A DNA stretch of 64,000 nt from Leishmania infantum JPCM5 (Eukaryota; Euglenozoa; Kinetoplastea; Trypanosomatida; Trypanosomatidae), in assembly GCF_000002875.2 (NCBI RefSeq), contig NC_009406.2, forward strand, positions 351,785 through 415,784. The letters are read 5' to 3'. Under the pieces are notes generated by a model, which saw only the letters and a program-made list of their open reading frames with translations, was not told the DNA's origin and ran no database searches. Numbering within the stretch: the first letter of the stretch is position 1; each line of letters begins with the position of its first letter. A program made the position numbers and the translations under genes. This document shows positions 1 to 9,500 of the stretch, one piece after another.

Positions 1-196
1 TGGTCACAGGTTCAGGCACTCACGACGTAGGGGCGATCAGAGCGATGTATCACAACTGATGTCGGCGGTCGTGTCCTGGATTGGCGCTGCGGTGGAGCGG
101 CCCGAAACAGTGCACACGTCTGTGCCATCCGTGCGATGGGCAGAGTGCCAGCGTGACTGGAACGCGCATCTCACTGCCGGCCCTCGCATTGCCTAA
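1..196 (+). CDS. Possible 3' end of an upstream gene (partial)
   Basis: Reading frame 2 is open from the window edge to a TAA at 194-196, about 64 codons, with a mostly G/C third base. The translated end contains the stretch QLMSAVVSWIGAAVERPE, which looks like ordinary protein rather than UTR translation. It would be the C-terminus of the preceding gene of the same array. No family is recognisable. A competing frame-3 reading ends at a TGA at 57-59, so the assignment is weak. Confidence 0.35.
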   Translation, partial: GHRFRHSRRRGDQSDVSQLMSAVVSWIGAAVERPETVHTSVPSVRWAECQRDWNAHLTAGPRIA

Positions 197-1378
197 CGGT
201 GTGGAGAGGCTGAGCCACCCCGAATGATGTGCACCAGGGGTGCCGACCGGCATGATTGTAGGAGCGGCTGTGAGGCCGCCCTGCGGGGAGAGGTGGTAGG
301 GAGGCAAAGATAGAAACACACTACGGCTCTTCTCTTCACCCTCCCCCACGACCGGGGGGATTTCTGTGCAGGAAGGCGGGCAGCGCTCGTAAATGCTGGG
401 CCCTTTCTCGCCTTGCCTTTGAGCTGCATGGCTTCCATAGCGCATTGTTTTTATCGGGCCAGTGCATCTCTGCTCGCGCCTCTCCGCTCTCTCTTCCGCC
501 TCACGCGCACGCGCATCTACGCGCGCTTCCGTGACCGCACCCGCCGCTCGGTAAACGGTGTCTCTCAATCCTCCTTCCCTCCCTCCCCCTCTCTATCCAT
601 CTGTGTTCGCTCTACATCAATCGCATGCGAGCGACTGAGTGGCAGCACGAACTCGGCTCATCTGCGTGATATCGGCACAGCCATTTGCACGTACACCCAT
701 ACAGGTACATACAACCGTAACAACGGAAAGCAAGCGCAAGGCACCTGTGGGCAGCTGGTCGCTCGTGTGTGTGTGCGACTCTGTCAGTCTACCTGGCATG
801 CGCGCATGCTTCTCTCTGATTACCTCGTTACGAGCCGCCGCGCCACCCCCACCCCAACTCCTCCTCCTGTCTCTGCCTCGGTGTGGCCCAGTTTTGCGTT
901 GCTGTTCGTATCGCTTAGCGGCTCGCAAAGCGGGAGCTCTTTTCCTTATCAGCGCCATCATTAGTTTCCGCGGCACATCCGCTGCACAACCCTGCAGTGC
1001 CTTCACCTCCTCTCCTGGTCCACTCTGTGTATGCGTGTGTGGTGTGTGTCTGCTCTGCAGAAAAAGAAGGAGGCGCTTCTCGGTGTACCTGGGCATGTGA
1101 ACTACACGGCGGACGCTGTCAGGCGGCTTCCACCAAAAGAAAGGTCACGATCACTGCCTTAATCTTCTTCCATCCTCCGCCACCAGCTCAGTAGCACCGG
1201 ATTATGTGTGCGTGTGCGCGCGTTGCCCCTGTCCCTTCCCACACGCGCACGCACATACGCACACCGTTCTCCTTTTCTTCTCTTGCTGGCCCGTTTTTTT
1301 TTTTTGGGGGGGGGAGGGCATCGAGCCCCGCCCCTAGCAAAGACGAGCAGACACACATACCTACGCCAGTGAAGGAAA
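197..1378. other. Intergenic spacer with pyrimidine tracts
   Basis: No convincing gene. ORFs here are Thr/Arg/His-rich translations of simple sequence. Pyrimidine-rich blocks lie near 568-600 and 836-880. The strongest tract is next to the following gene (see 1266-1316). Confidence 0.7.
1266..1316 (+). promoter_or_regulatory. Candidate trans-splice acceptor region for the NPRL2-like gene
   Basis: A C/T-rich stretch runs into twelve T (1294-1305) followed by nine G (1306-1314); the first AG after it is at 1315-1316, about 60 bases before the ATG. A pyrimidine tract plus AG is the usual spliced-leader acceptor in trypanosomatids. The exact site is inferred. Confidence 0.45.
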
Positions 1379-4300
1379 ATGCAGCAAAGCCACGCCAATA
1401 ATATGGTTCGCAACACCGCCGCCGCCACCTCCACGGCGCCGTCCGCCAACTGCGCTAGCAGCGACACGCTTTTCCGACTGGAGTGCATGCTGCTCTTCGC
1501 GTTGGATGTGGTGAGGGGTCCGTACATCCACAGTTGTGCACCGGCTCACCCGCCAGAGGCGATTCGGTCTTTCTTGGAATCCCAGGCGGCGCCTGCCTCG
1601 CCTTCTTCCGCGGCTGCTCCCTACTCTGCAGCGGCGGCGGCGGCGAGCCCGGCAGTCGGAGCCGAGCCAGCGCGGCGTGGCTCACTACCACTACCGCCGC
1701 CGCCATCCCCGGACCTGAAAAAGGTCTCCGCGGAGATGATAGGCGACGATACCACAAGGATGTCCCCAGCTGGATCCAACTGCGACGCGGCGACGGCGGT
1801 GCCGTACACGAAGATGGCGAATGCCGCCATGCACCCATCACCCTCGTTCGGGGCGTGTAGCATTGGTGGGGGCGATGGTGGGCTGGTCGATGCCTCACCA
1901 GCCTTGGAGCTCGGGTCGCTGCAGCACAGCGCTCGCACGCCGCTGCTCAAGGAGCAGCGGCTGTCCCCCTTGTCTCTCGCCAACCGCGCTGGTGCGGCTG
2001 CTGGCCTGTCGGCATCAATGCTGGGTAACATAACCGGCGGCGACGTGTGCAGCGTGTCCTTCTCGCCGGTAGCACAGAGTCACCTCGTCGGGCTGCGCGA
2101 CACTACAGGACAAACCGAGACGCGCGCCCTCGCGGTGGACACCAGCGGTACCAACCACGCCGCCTCCGAGGACAGCGCGGCCTTCTCGTTATCCCCACAG
2201 ACGTGTACGAATGAGTCGCAGCTGACGCCGCCAAGACCGTCGCCGAAGGTGGGCTCGTCTGCGTTGGCAGCATCTCCGTCGATCGGTGGTGGGGATGCGC
2301 CAACCGCGGGCATAAGCCCGGGCGAATACAGCGGTGAGCCGGCACACACCAATGCTGGACACTACCGTGACGCCCGCAGCGAAGTAGCACATGCGTTGGA
2401 GCGGAGGACCAACGTGGACAGCGGCACTACCCCAACGCGCAGACTACCTGAGGCACCCGCGGTCACCACGACAACCGACGCGCACTGCTCCAACACATCC
2501 TCGCCGAACGCCACTCCTGTAAGCACGCCGCCCATGACCACCGCTCCCCCAAGTGCCAGTATCAACAGAGGCGTAGCCGTCCCAGGAGCGGCCACCGAGA
2601 GATGTGCGGTGACGGAAGGCCAGCAGCAGCTCCCGCACCATCGCCACCCTCAACACTTGCTGCCTTCCTCTCCCCAGGTGTGGCCATCACTCCATCTCAC
2701 AACCACAGCCGCGACACGTGGCACTCCGTTGCCTCCGACGAGCACCACTGCGGCAACAACCGCAGCGGACAACGGCAGGATGAGCGGCTACAACGACGTC
2801 TTTGTCCCGCGCTCTGAGTTCTGTCGCCGTGTGCTGTGGTTATACCCCGCTGAATCGGGGCTGCTCTTCCTCTACTACCCAGAAGACATTCCCGGTGAGC
2901 ATTACCAGCGCAAGACGCTGCGCTACTCCCTGTGTCTTGTCTTCCGCGTCGATCACAAGCAGATTACAATTGGAGATGGCCTGCTGCATCAGCTGGTGCA
3001 CCCATACAGCGTGGTGCTCACCAATATCGCCGAAGAGCTGCGCGAGGCGGAGCTGAAGTATGCGTACATGATTCGCGGGCTGCGCTCCTTCGATTCAGCG
3101 TCGTGGCAGATGTCGAGACTCGCGCTGAAATCGCCCATACCCTCCCTCCCTACTACTGCAACGACCGCATTTAACGTGGCAGCGCAGTCACCGGTAGCGT
3201 CTTTCATGGCCGGTGCTCACGTCGCAGAGGTTGCCGAGGACGCCGACGAAGGCGTGGGCCAGGCACATCTGGCAACGCCGCCAGAGCTCCCCTCCAGCGC
3301 CCTCCAGAAGCCATGCACACTCCTCGGCGGTCGTGTTACTGGGCAGGCCGACACAACGGCACCGTCGACGACGACAACGACGGCAGTCGCCATGACGGCC
3401 GGTGCCATCTTCAATGCCCCTTCCAGCACATCAGCGAGCCCTAACTCGTACCATCCGCCCTTTCTGGAGCACAGCGGCGCAGTGCCGGCTGCGGTATCGG
3501 TAGCAGTAGCAGCGGGCGGGACTAACAGGCTGCACCCCCCGGCGAAGATGGCGGACCGCACGTCGTCGTCCCTTATGTCCCCACAGCAACCAGCTGCGCC
3601 ACCGCTTGGCGACGAGGGGACTGAAGCTCACGGAAGCGCTGAAGCCGCCACGGCTACCATTTCCGGCGGCTGCAGCTCGCAGCAGTGCGAAGATAGCGCA
3701 CGTGTCGCTAAGAGCCGTCGTGATGGGGACGGTGGGTCGCTGGCATCGGGCGTACATGGGTGCGGTGACTCCTCACCGAACGCCATCACAGCCGCCGCGG
3801 CGAGCCACACGGCGCATGCGTCATCGTCGCACTGCAGCATTTCCTTCTCCCCGCCTACCGGAGCCCACATTGGCTCAAGCGGTGGTTCAACAGCGGCCAC
3901 CGCCGGTGACAGCGGCATCCGCTCCTCTTCATCGTACCTCACCAACATGGAATCGTTAGAAATAGCCATCACCCCGCCCTCCTCCTCCTCCCTGCCGGTG
4001 CGCAGTCGCACTATAAGTGAGACTGCCGCAACCTTTCATTTCCCGTTGGCGCAGCCGCGAGCACTAGAGGAGTCGGCGAGCATGGCAGCCAGCGGCAGCG
4101 CCGCCTGCTCGTCGTTCAGCCTCACGGCGGCACCTGCCTCCGTCCCTTATGTCGCTCTCGGCGGCGCCGTCAAAGCGCACTGCGGCGGAGGCCGTCAGCA
4201 GCAGCACTCCATGGCAGGTGCCAGTGCCGCCACCCCACCGCGTGTTCCCTCTCCCTTCCAGGGCCCGGCTCCCACAACAGCTGTGGCGAGCATGCACATC

Positions 4301-7219
4301 TTGAACGCCTTCATCACCCCACCCACGGAGCCGAAGTGGACGCCGCTGAGCGAGTTGGTGGACGAGCTCTTCCGCTGCCTAAGTTACACGGAGGCACCCG
4401 ACGGCAATGGAGACCGCGAGCGAGACGGGCAGGTCGGCAGTCCGGCCGCGGATGGACGCACGCCACTGACTGCGTCGCCGACGCCTGCCGGCGCCGCCTT
4501 GGGACTAGCTGCACAACAACCAGAGGGTGCGCTCGGTGAGGAAATGAGCAGCAAAGCCCTGGCGCAGCGCTCAATTTCTACCACCTCGGCTTCACCTACT
4601 GGGCAGCAGCAGCAGCGCGGCGACACGAGTGTTGTGCACCTGTCCAACCGGCTGAGCTTCCATGTGCGGCGCATGGCGCCACTGCAGCCGGCGCGCCTCC
4701 TCCACTTCGATCACGTCCCTGTCCCGGTCGTTGCGTACGATCCTCAGATGATGGAGTGGATGGATATGGCTGTCCATCACGTGTTCCGGTTGGTGGATGG
4801 CGTTCGTACCGTGGCCGATCTTGTGTTCAGCGTCGCCATGGGCACCACCACTACGCTCGCGGAGGTGTACGCAGATGCACTTCAGCGGAGCGTCGCGGAG
4901 CAGCAGGCCGCGCCTGTGACAGCGCAAAGTACGACTTCCGCAAGTGCCGGCGCCTCCGCAGCGCAGAGGAGCACCACTGCCCATCGCGATCGCGCCCGCG
5001 GTGCTGCCGTCAAAGTTGCGGCGCCCCTCTCCGCGCCGGGAACTGCTGCCGCTGCTTCGGCGGCGGCGGCGGTGGTGGAAGTGCATGGGTCTGGCGAGTC
5101 GGCTGCAGAAGCTGCTAATGTGGCTGGTCGGGGGGCCAGTGCTGCTGGGAGCCCGAGCCAGTCGATCGTCGTGTCCGTTCCGATCGATATCCATCCGTGC
5201 CCGTCCTTGCTGCCTGGCGTTCGCTACCCCGCCCCAACATCAGCGGCGGCGGCCATCAGTGACGGACAGGCGCCGCTACCCAGCCACGTCAACGTGCGCG
5301 TCACTCCTGGAGCGGCGATGGGCGCGGGCGCACCGGATACCAGCGCCCCTGTGCGCAGCGGCGCTAACGGTCTAGGAACAGCAGTGCCGATAGCATCTGG
5401 AGTACCCGACGGCAGCAGTGTGACCTATACCACCGCGTCCTCGCTGTCGCCGCCGCAAATCTCCGTGGAGCTCCCACAGACGTGGGTGGCGACGGCAGGG
5501 ATCGTGATGGAGGCGCTTCTCCACTTGGAGCTGTGCCACCTGATCAAGGTGTACCGCCCATGGACAGAGGGGACGCTCTACAGCACCACCCACAGTGCGC
5601 AAAGGGTACTGCGCAGCGTTCACCACCCGGCTCGCCATGTCCTGGGGCACTATCTTCTCTGCATGGCGTGGACAGAGCGGCAGGAGTGGAGGGAGACGCG
5701 ACGGGCATCGGTGGCGTCGCGTATCGCCACGTCTGTCGTCGCGGAGAAGCAGCGCGCCAGCACACCACTGAGAATGGCTTCCACCCCGCAACAGTCGTCG
5801 ACAGCCGCGGAGGTCTCTTCACCACCGTCATCCACAGCACCGGCAACGGCTCTTGCGATAATGCCGGCAAGCGGCGTCGGCAGTAGAGCCGCCGCCACCA
5901 AGGCCGCCGTCGCCGTGAGGTCGCCCGATCGCTTGATGGACCGCAGTGGTTGGTCGCCGCCGGCTTCCCCGCGGCTGCCGTCGTCGGTCCCGTGCGCCTC
6001 TGAAATGCACCGCAGTGGACAGCAACAGCAACTGCCACATCCGCCTCCACCCCTGACACCAGTCGCGTATCCCAGGAGCCCCTACATGCCATATTTGCCC
6101 CAGAGCGATTCTGTGCTGATGGGCGTCGGCGCCGCCCACGCAGGGGGGTTGGACCCGAGCAGTACCGACACACACGTCTCCTCGGCTTCGACGAGCTTGG
6201 CGCCATCGCCGCTACGGCACGCGTTGAGTATCGGCGCGTCTGGACGGCTGCAGTTGACTCTCATGAGCTCCCTCCCCACGTTTTCGCTGCAGCGTTCCGG
6301 TGCCAGCTCTGGTGGTGCTATGAGTGGCACCTCGCAGAGGTTTTCTGTGGGGAGCCAAGGCAGCCAAACCTGCGGTGGTGGCCTGCTGCCGTGCGCTGCC
6401 ACAGGTGTTTCGTACGGCAGGAGTTATTCGCAGCAGCAGCAGCAGCGATGGCATCAGCATTTCTATGTACGCGGCTGTTCGCATGCCGCTCCGCTTCGCT
6501 CATGCAGCAGTACCAGCAGCAGCGAGGACAGCTGCGCCTCTGTGTCACGCAGATCGTCGTCGTCCGCATCTTCGTCTGTAAGTAGTGATAGCGGCCACTC
6601 AAGCGTGTCGTCGTCTTCATCCTCTTCTTCTGCAAACCCAATGCCGATATCCGCCTCGGCCATGCAGCCGGTGGCCGCGCTGTCGATTGCGGACGCCAGC
6701 GCCGCGCAGACATCGGCGACGCCGGCAAAGGTCGAGGCGCCGGGTTTATCTTCTCTGACGCCGGCCCCCGCTGGAGAAAGCATGCCCGCTCAGGCAAGCA
6801 AAGGTGCCGCCGCCGCTGATGGCGTCTCCCGCTCCGCGCAGCATCCGCTGAAATCGCCCAGTGGTGACGGCGCTGCAATCGAGAGGCCCGCTGCCGAGCC
6901 GACCGCTGCGTCTGCGATCAGGGCGGCAGAGAGCCAAGCTGCGGGGGTCGTGGCTGCCGAAGCGTCGCGACGGCAGAAGCGACGCCGCCGCCGCCCTTCG
7001 CTAAAGGTCTTCGCCCCGACGGAAGCGGACGTGAACCGAGCCGCAGCTGCCGCCTTGTGTGCGCTCGCTAAGTTTAACAACGCCAGCGTCTTATCCGTGC
7101 AGGAGGAGATGCGGCGCATCCCGGTGTGTGCAACCAGCTTCAACGATTGGTCCGACCGCTGCGTGAAGGCATTGGTGGAGGTGGCGGTACTGAACAACTG
7201 GTTAGAGGATGTGTCGTAA
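1379..7219 (+). CDS. NPRL2-like protein (predicted GATOR1/SEACIT subunit), greatly expanded
   Basis: 1946 residues, beginning at an ATG behind a strong pyrimidine tract. Short conserved blocks, in the order found in NPRL2/Npr2, are separated by long Ala/Ser/Pro/Thr-rich inserts. The first block, around residues 33-55, has the pattern LECMLLFALDVVRGPYIHS, like the IEC...F...GP start of NPRL2. Residues about 472-566 include HYQRKTLRYSLCLVF, matching the family YxRNxxxFNLCFVF segment. Residues about 1090-1155 include DHVPVPVV and VFRLVDGVRTV. Residues about 1368-1410 include IVMEALLHLELCHLIKVY. Family members are usually 380-600 residues. In yeast and animals NPRL2 with NPRL3 and DEPDC5 inhibits TORC1 at the lysosome or vacuole when amino acids are scarce; that role here is inference. 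The N-terminal longin/DENN-like part and the C-terminal winged-helix part both seem present. Confidence 0.68.
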   Translation: MQQSHANNMVRNTAAATSTAPSANCASSDTLFRLECMLLFALDVVRGPYIHSCAPAHPPEAIRSFLESQAAPASPSSAAAPYSAAAAAASPAVGAEPARRGSLPLPPPPSPDLKKVSAEMIGDDTTRMSPAGSNCDAATAVPYTKMANAAMHPSPSFGACSIGGGDGGLVDASPALELGSLQHSARTPLLKEQRLSPLSLANRAGAAAGLSASMLGNITGGDVCSVSFSPVAQSHLVGLRDTTGQTETRALAVDTSGTNHAASEDSAAFSLSPQTCTNESQLTPPRPSPKVGSSALAASPSIGGGDAPTAGISPGEYSGEPAHTNAGHYRDARSEVAHALERRTNVDSGTTPTRRLPEAPAVTTTTDAHCSNTSSPNATPVSTPPMTTAPPSASINRGVAVPGAATERCAVTEGQQQLPHHRHPQHLLPSSPQVWPSLHLTTTAATRGTPLPPTSTTAATTAADNGRMSGYNDVFVPRSEFCRRVLWLYPAESGLLFLYYPEDIPGEHYQRKTLRYSLCLVFRVDHKQITIGDGLLHQLVHPYSVVLTNIAEELREAELKYAYMIRGLRSFDSASWQMSRLALKSPIPSLPTTATTAFNVAAQSPVASFMAGAHVAEVAEDADEGVGQAHLATPPELPSSALQKPCTLLGGRVTGQADTTAPSTTTTTAVAMTAGAIFNAPSSTSASPNSYHPPFLEHSGAVPAAVSVAVAAGGTNRLHPPAKMADRTSSSLMSPQQPAAPPLGDEGTEAHGSAEAATATISGGCSSQQCEDSARVAKSRRDGDGGSLASGVHGCGDSSPNAITAAAASHTAHASSSHCSISFSPPTGAHIGSSGGSTAATAGDSGIRSSSSYLTNMESLEIAITPPSSSSLPVRSRTISETAATFHFPLAQPRALEESASMAASGSAACSSFSLTAAPASVPYVALGGAVKAHCGGGRQQQHSMAGASAATPPRVPSPFQGPAPTTAVASMHILNAFITPPTEPKWTPLSELVDELFRCLSYTEAPDGNGDRERDGQVGSPAADGRTPLTASPTPAGAALGLAAQQPEGALGEEMSSKALAQRSISTTSASPTGQQQQRGDTSVVHLSNRLSFHVRRMAPLQPARLLHFDHVPVPVVAYDPQMMEWMDMAVHHVFRLVDGVRTVADLVFSVAMGTTTTLAEVYADALQRSVAEQQAAPVTAQSTTSASAGASAAQRSTTAHRDRARGAAVKVAAPLSAPGTAAAASAAAAVVEVHGSGESAAEAANVAGRGASAAGSPSQSIVVSVPIDIHPCPSLLPGVRYPAPTSAAAAISDGQAPLPSHVNVRVTPGAAMGAGAPDTSAPVRSGANGLGTAVPIASGVPDGSSVTYTTASSLSPPQISVELPQTWVATAGIVMEALLHLELCHLIKVYRPWTEGTLYSTTHSAQRVLRSVHHPARHVLGHYLLCMAWTERQEWRETRRASVASRIATSVVAEKQRASTPLRMASTPQQSSTAAEVSSPPSSTAPATALAIMPASGVGSRAAATKAAVAVRSPDRLMDRSGWSPPASPRLPSSVPCASEMHRSGQQQQLPHPPPPLTPVAYPRSPYMPYLPQSDSVLMGVGAAHAGGLDPSSTDTHVSSASTSLAPSPLRHALSIGASGRLQLTLMSSLPTFSLQRSGASSGGAMSGTSQRFSVGSQGSQTCGGGLLPCAATGVSYGRSYSQQQQQRWHQHFYVRGCSHAAPLRSCSSTSSSEDSCASVSRRSSSSASSSVSSDSGHSSVSSSSSSSSANPMPISASAMQPVAALSIADASAAQTSATPAKVEAPGLSSLTPAPAGESMPAQASKGAAAADGVSRSAQHPLKSPSGDGAAIERPAAEPTAASAIRAAESQAAGVVAAEASRRQKRRRRRPSLKVFAPTEADVNRAAAAALCALAKFNNASVLSVQEEMRRIPVCATSFNDWSDRCVKALVEVAVLNNWLEDVS

Positions 7220-7640
7220 TAGCGGTGCAAACATCGATAGTGGGGAACGTCATGCTGAACGGTGATGAACACGTCTTCTCGTGCGTCGATAGGGCACCCG
7301 TATCAGGTACGTGTACGTGTTCGTCTGGGTGTGCAAGCGACCATGATCTGCGCGTATTACTCGGGGGAAACGAAAAAAAAAAGAAACACAGAAAGCCATA
7401 AGCGCTAATCGGAGCAGAGGCGGGGGCGGCAGCGGCCGGCTCATGAGCTCTTTGGCAGCTGCTGGAAAGTGATGATGTGGGCGTCGATGAGCGTGCGTGT
7501 GTGCGTCGACCCCGCTAAGCGGCAACGGTGCAAGGAGATGGCTCACGTGCGGCGCACATTCGCGGCTGTTCACACTTTTTTTTTTGCGTGTATGGCGCAG
7601 CTCACGCATCTCTACCTTTTCATCCGCATCGGCCAGGGGG

Positions 7641-7712
7641 GAGCAAGGGCACGCGAGGTGCACGCGCCACCGCACCGGCAAAAGAGCATGTGCACCTCGC
7701 GTGCCCTTGCTC
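7641..7712. repeat. Perfect 23-bp inverted repeat (stem-loop)
   Basis: The left arm, 7641-7663, starts GAGCAAGGGCACGCG. The right arm, 7690-7712, is its exact reverse complement, ending CGCGTGCCCTTGCTC. The loop is 26 bases. Pairing stops at both ends of the arms. In RNA this would form a very stable GC-rich hairpin in the spacer between the NPRL2-like gene and the small membrane protein gene. It could affect 3'-end processing, RNA stability or polycistron processing; the function is unknown. Confidence 0.85.
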
Positions 7713-7860
7713 GAATGATATGGCATGATGCCCACGCGCGTCCCTTACCCCATCCTCTCTCCTCCTCTCTCCCTCATGACCGCGGGCGACTCACGCCAAG
7801 ACCATAAATACATTCGTGTGACCAGTAACTCTAGTGGAGCAGCAGCTGGGCAACGCAACC

Positions 7861-7919
7861 CCCCTGTTCTCTTCTCCTCCTCCCCCGCCCCTATCGCCGG
7901 CCCTCACCCTCATCTCCAG
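7861..7919 (+). promoter_or_regulatory. Candidate trans-splice acceptor for the small membrane protein gene
   Basis: A nearly pure pyrimidine stretch of about 55 bases ends in CATCTCCAG, with the AG at 7918-7919, 87 bases before the ATG at 8006. It is one of the clearest acceptors in the window and supports the small downstream ORF as a real gene. Confidence 0.5.
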
Positions 7920-8005
7920 CGCCGCGACCATTTTCAGCAGTGCATAGACATAGGCGCACCCACGCGCATACGCCTCCGACCCCCTACCGCCCTGTTTTCA
8001 TCATC

Positions 8006-8206
8006 ATGGACCCCTACTACTACTTGCTGGCGTTAATGTTCGCCTTCGTGTGTTTCACACTGTTCCTGCTCACACGCAGCGCTGGTAGGATCGCGAAGGA
8101 ACGTGAGGCTGAGGCTGAGGCCGCCGCCGCAGCCTCCTCGGTGAGGGAGGGCGAAAGCGTCGCCATGGGCAGCACCCGCGTCCGCCGTGCCCGCCGAGAG
8201 GAGTAA
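8006..8206 (+). CDS. Small single-pass membrane protein, 66 residues
   Basis: The ATG at 8006 lies shortly after a clean pyrimidine tract and AG. The protein starts MDPYYYLLALMFAFVCFTLF, a short lumenal or outer N-terminus followed by one hydrophobic helix (about residues 6-23). Next comes an Arg/Lys/Glu/Ala-rich tail containing AKEREAEAEAAAAA, probably helical, and a basic end RRARREE. The positive charge after the helix suggests the tail faces the cytosol. No family is recognised. A reading 22 codons longer from a GTG at 7940 was rejected. Its short, tidy layout resembles small conserved membrane subunits, but no partner can be named. Confidence 0.6.
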   Translation: MDPYYYLLALMFAFVCFTLFLLTRSAGRIAKEREAEAEAAAAASSVREGESVAMGSTRVRRARREE

Positions 8207-9500
8207 GAAAAGGCGAAGAAGTGGTGGACAGTCTACATATGCGCGTAGGTGCGCTCATTCAAGCGAAGTGGTTGCGATGGTCGCTTTCCGACGCATATCC
8301 TTGAGCACAGGCATACAAACACACACCTCTACACACGAGGTGTCCCGTGCTTGTATGGCGTTGTCTTTTTCTTTTCCGTCCTTTAGTATGCGTGTGTGCA
8401 TGCACAAGGATATGCGTCGTCGTCGCTCTGTCTTTTTATCACTGCCCGCATCTGCGTGCTTGTGTGCTGGTGCCGCCGTACCTTGCTGTTGGAGGGGGGC
8501 CGTCTGGTGAATCGATCGCCTTGGCGATATGGTTTGCGAGTTGTCCACTGTCTCTCTGAGCGCGGTTGCAGTAATGATTGTACCTAAGTAGCTCTTCACC
8601 TTCTCCCTATCATTGGATAGTACCGGTGCCGCCCCTCATCCTCCCCCCCCCACCCGCAACGACAAGGAGAGGGTGAGGCAGAGCAGCAGAGGAGGACAGG
8701 TGATGTGAGAGAGGCCATGAGAGCATGAAAAAGGATGCACGCAAACACACCCGAGAATGCATACGGCGCTCGTGCGTGTGTGCACTCGACGACTTCAGCG
8801 GTTCGAGGCCCCCGCCGTCGTTCCCTCTGGGTGCCAGTGCCTCTGTTCAGACGCGCCCTCCCCACCTCATCCTTTTACGCCGGGTCAAACACATGGTGCG
8901 CGCACGCGCACACCCGGATAGCGAAGTGCCCCGCGCAAGGCTGGCACTCCAGCGACGCAAACTTTTTTCCGGCGAAGGCAGACGAAAAATCGCGACAAAC
9001 CCCGGACGGTGGTCTGTGTGCAGTGGCGCAGGATATCATCTCGGGTTGCATGATGTAGGTGTTTGCGAGCTGTGGAGATTCACCGCGTTGTCGGCCTCGC
9101 CAACCCTTCTCCTCCCTCTTGCACACACACGCATGCATACGCATACGCTTTCCCCCTCTGCCCTCGTGCTTCGCCATTTTTGAGACACATCGCACACACA
9201 CACACATACATACAGATAAGTATACACTCATACGTACGGCCACATTCGGTAGGAATAACACGTGGAGCGTACTCCCTGCCTGCTGCGCCTCGGTGATGCT
9301 GTGTGCAGAAGGTACCAATCGTCGCGCTCTTCTTTATCTGTGTTGTGCAGCCTACAGGTACCCACACGCACGCGCGCACGCAAGGGGACCTTCAACGCGC
9401 ATTGTGCGAGCGAGCACAGCCGGGCGAGATAACGAAAAGAGCGGTGCGGGCAGGACGCAGTGCGCCGCAACAAAACAGGGAGGCAGAGACGTTCACCAGC
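8207..9500. other. Intergenic spacer
   Basis: No convincing gene. It holds a C-rich run near 8643-8652, a short CA repeat at about 9189-9206 and pyrimidine tracts near 9100-9120 and 9148-9182. A tRNA-like GGTTCGAGGCC at about 8800 was examined and rejected. Confidence 0.7.
9148..9184 (+). promoter_or_regulatory. Candidate trans-splice acceptor for the WD40 gene
   Basis: The pyrimidine-rich run from 9148 ends in a T-rich stretch and the AG at 9183-9184. The long leader to the ATG at 9501 leaves room for other acceptors downstream, so this one is tentative. Confidence 0.3.

Larger units (their letters stand above)
7220..8005. other. Intergenic spacer with a large hairpin
   Basis: 3' UTR of the NPRL2-like gene and 5' UTR of the next. 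It holds an A-rich run near 7372-7382, ten T at 7576-7585, the inverted repeat at 7641-7712 and a pyrimidine tract from 7861. No convincing gene. Confidence 0.7.

Noticed and set aside
8797..8815. GGTTCGAGGCC resembling a tRNA B box
   Set aside because: The flanking bases do not form a T stem and no A box or acceptor stem is present.
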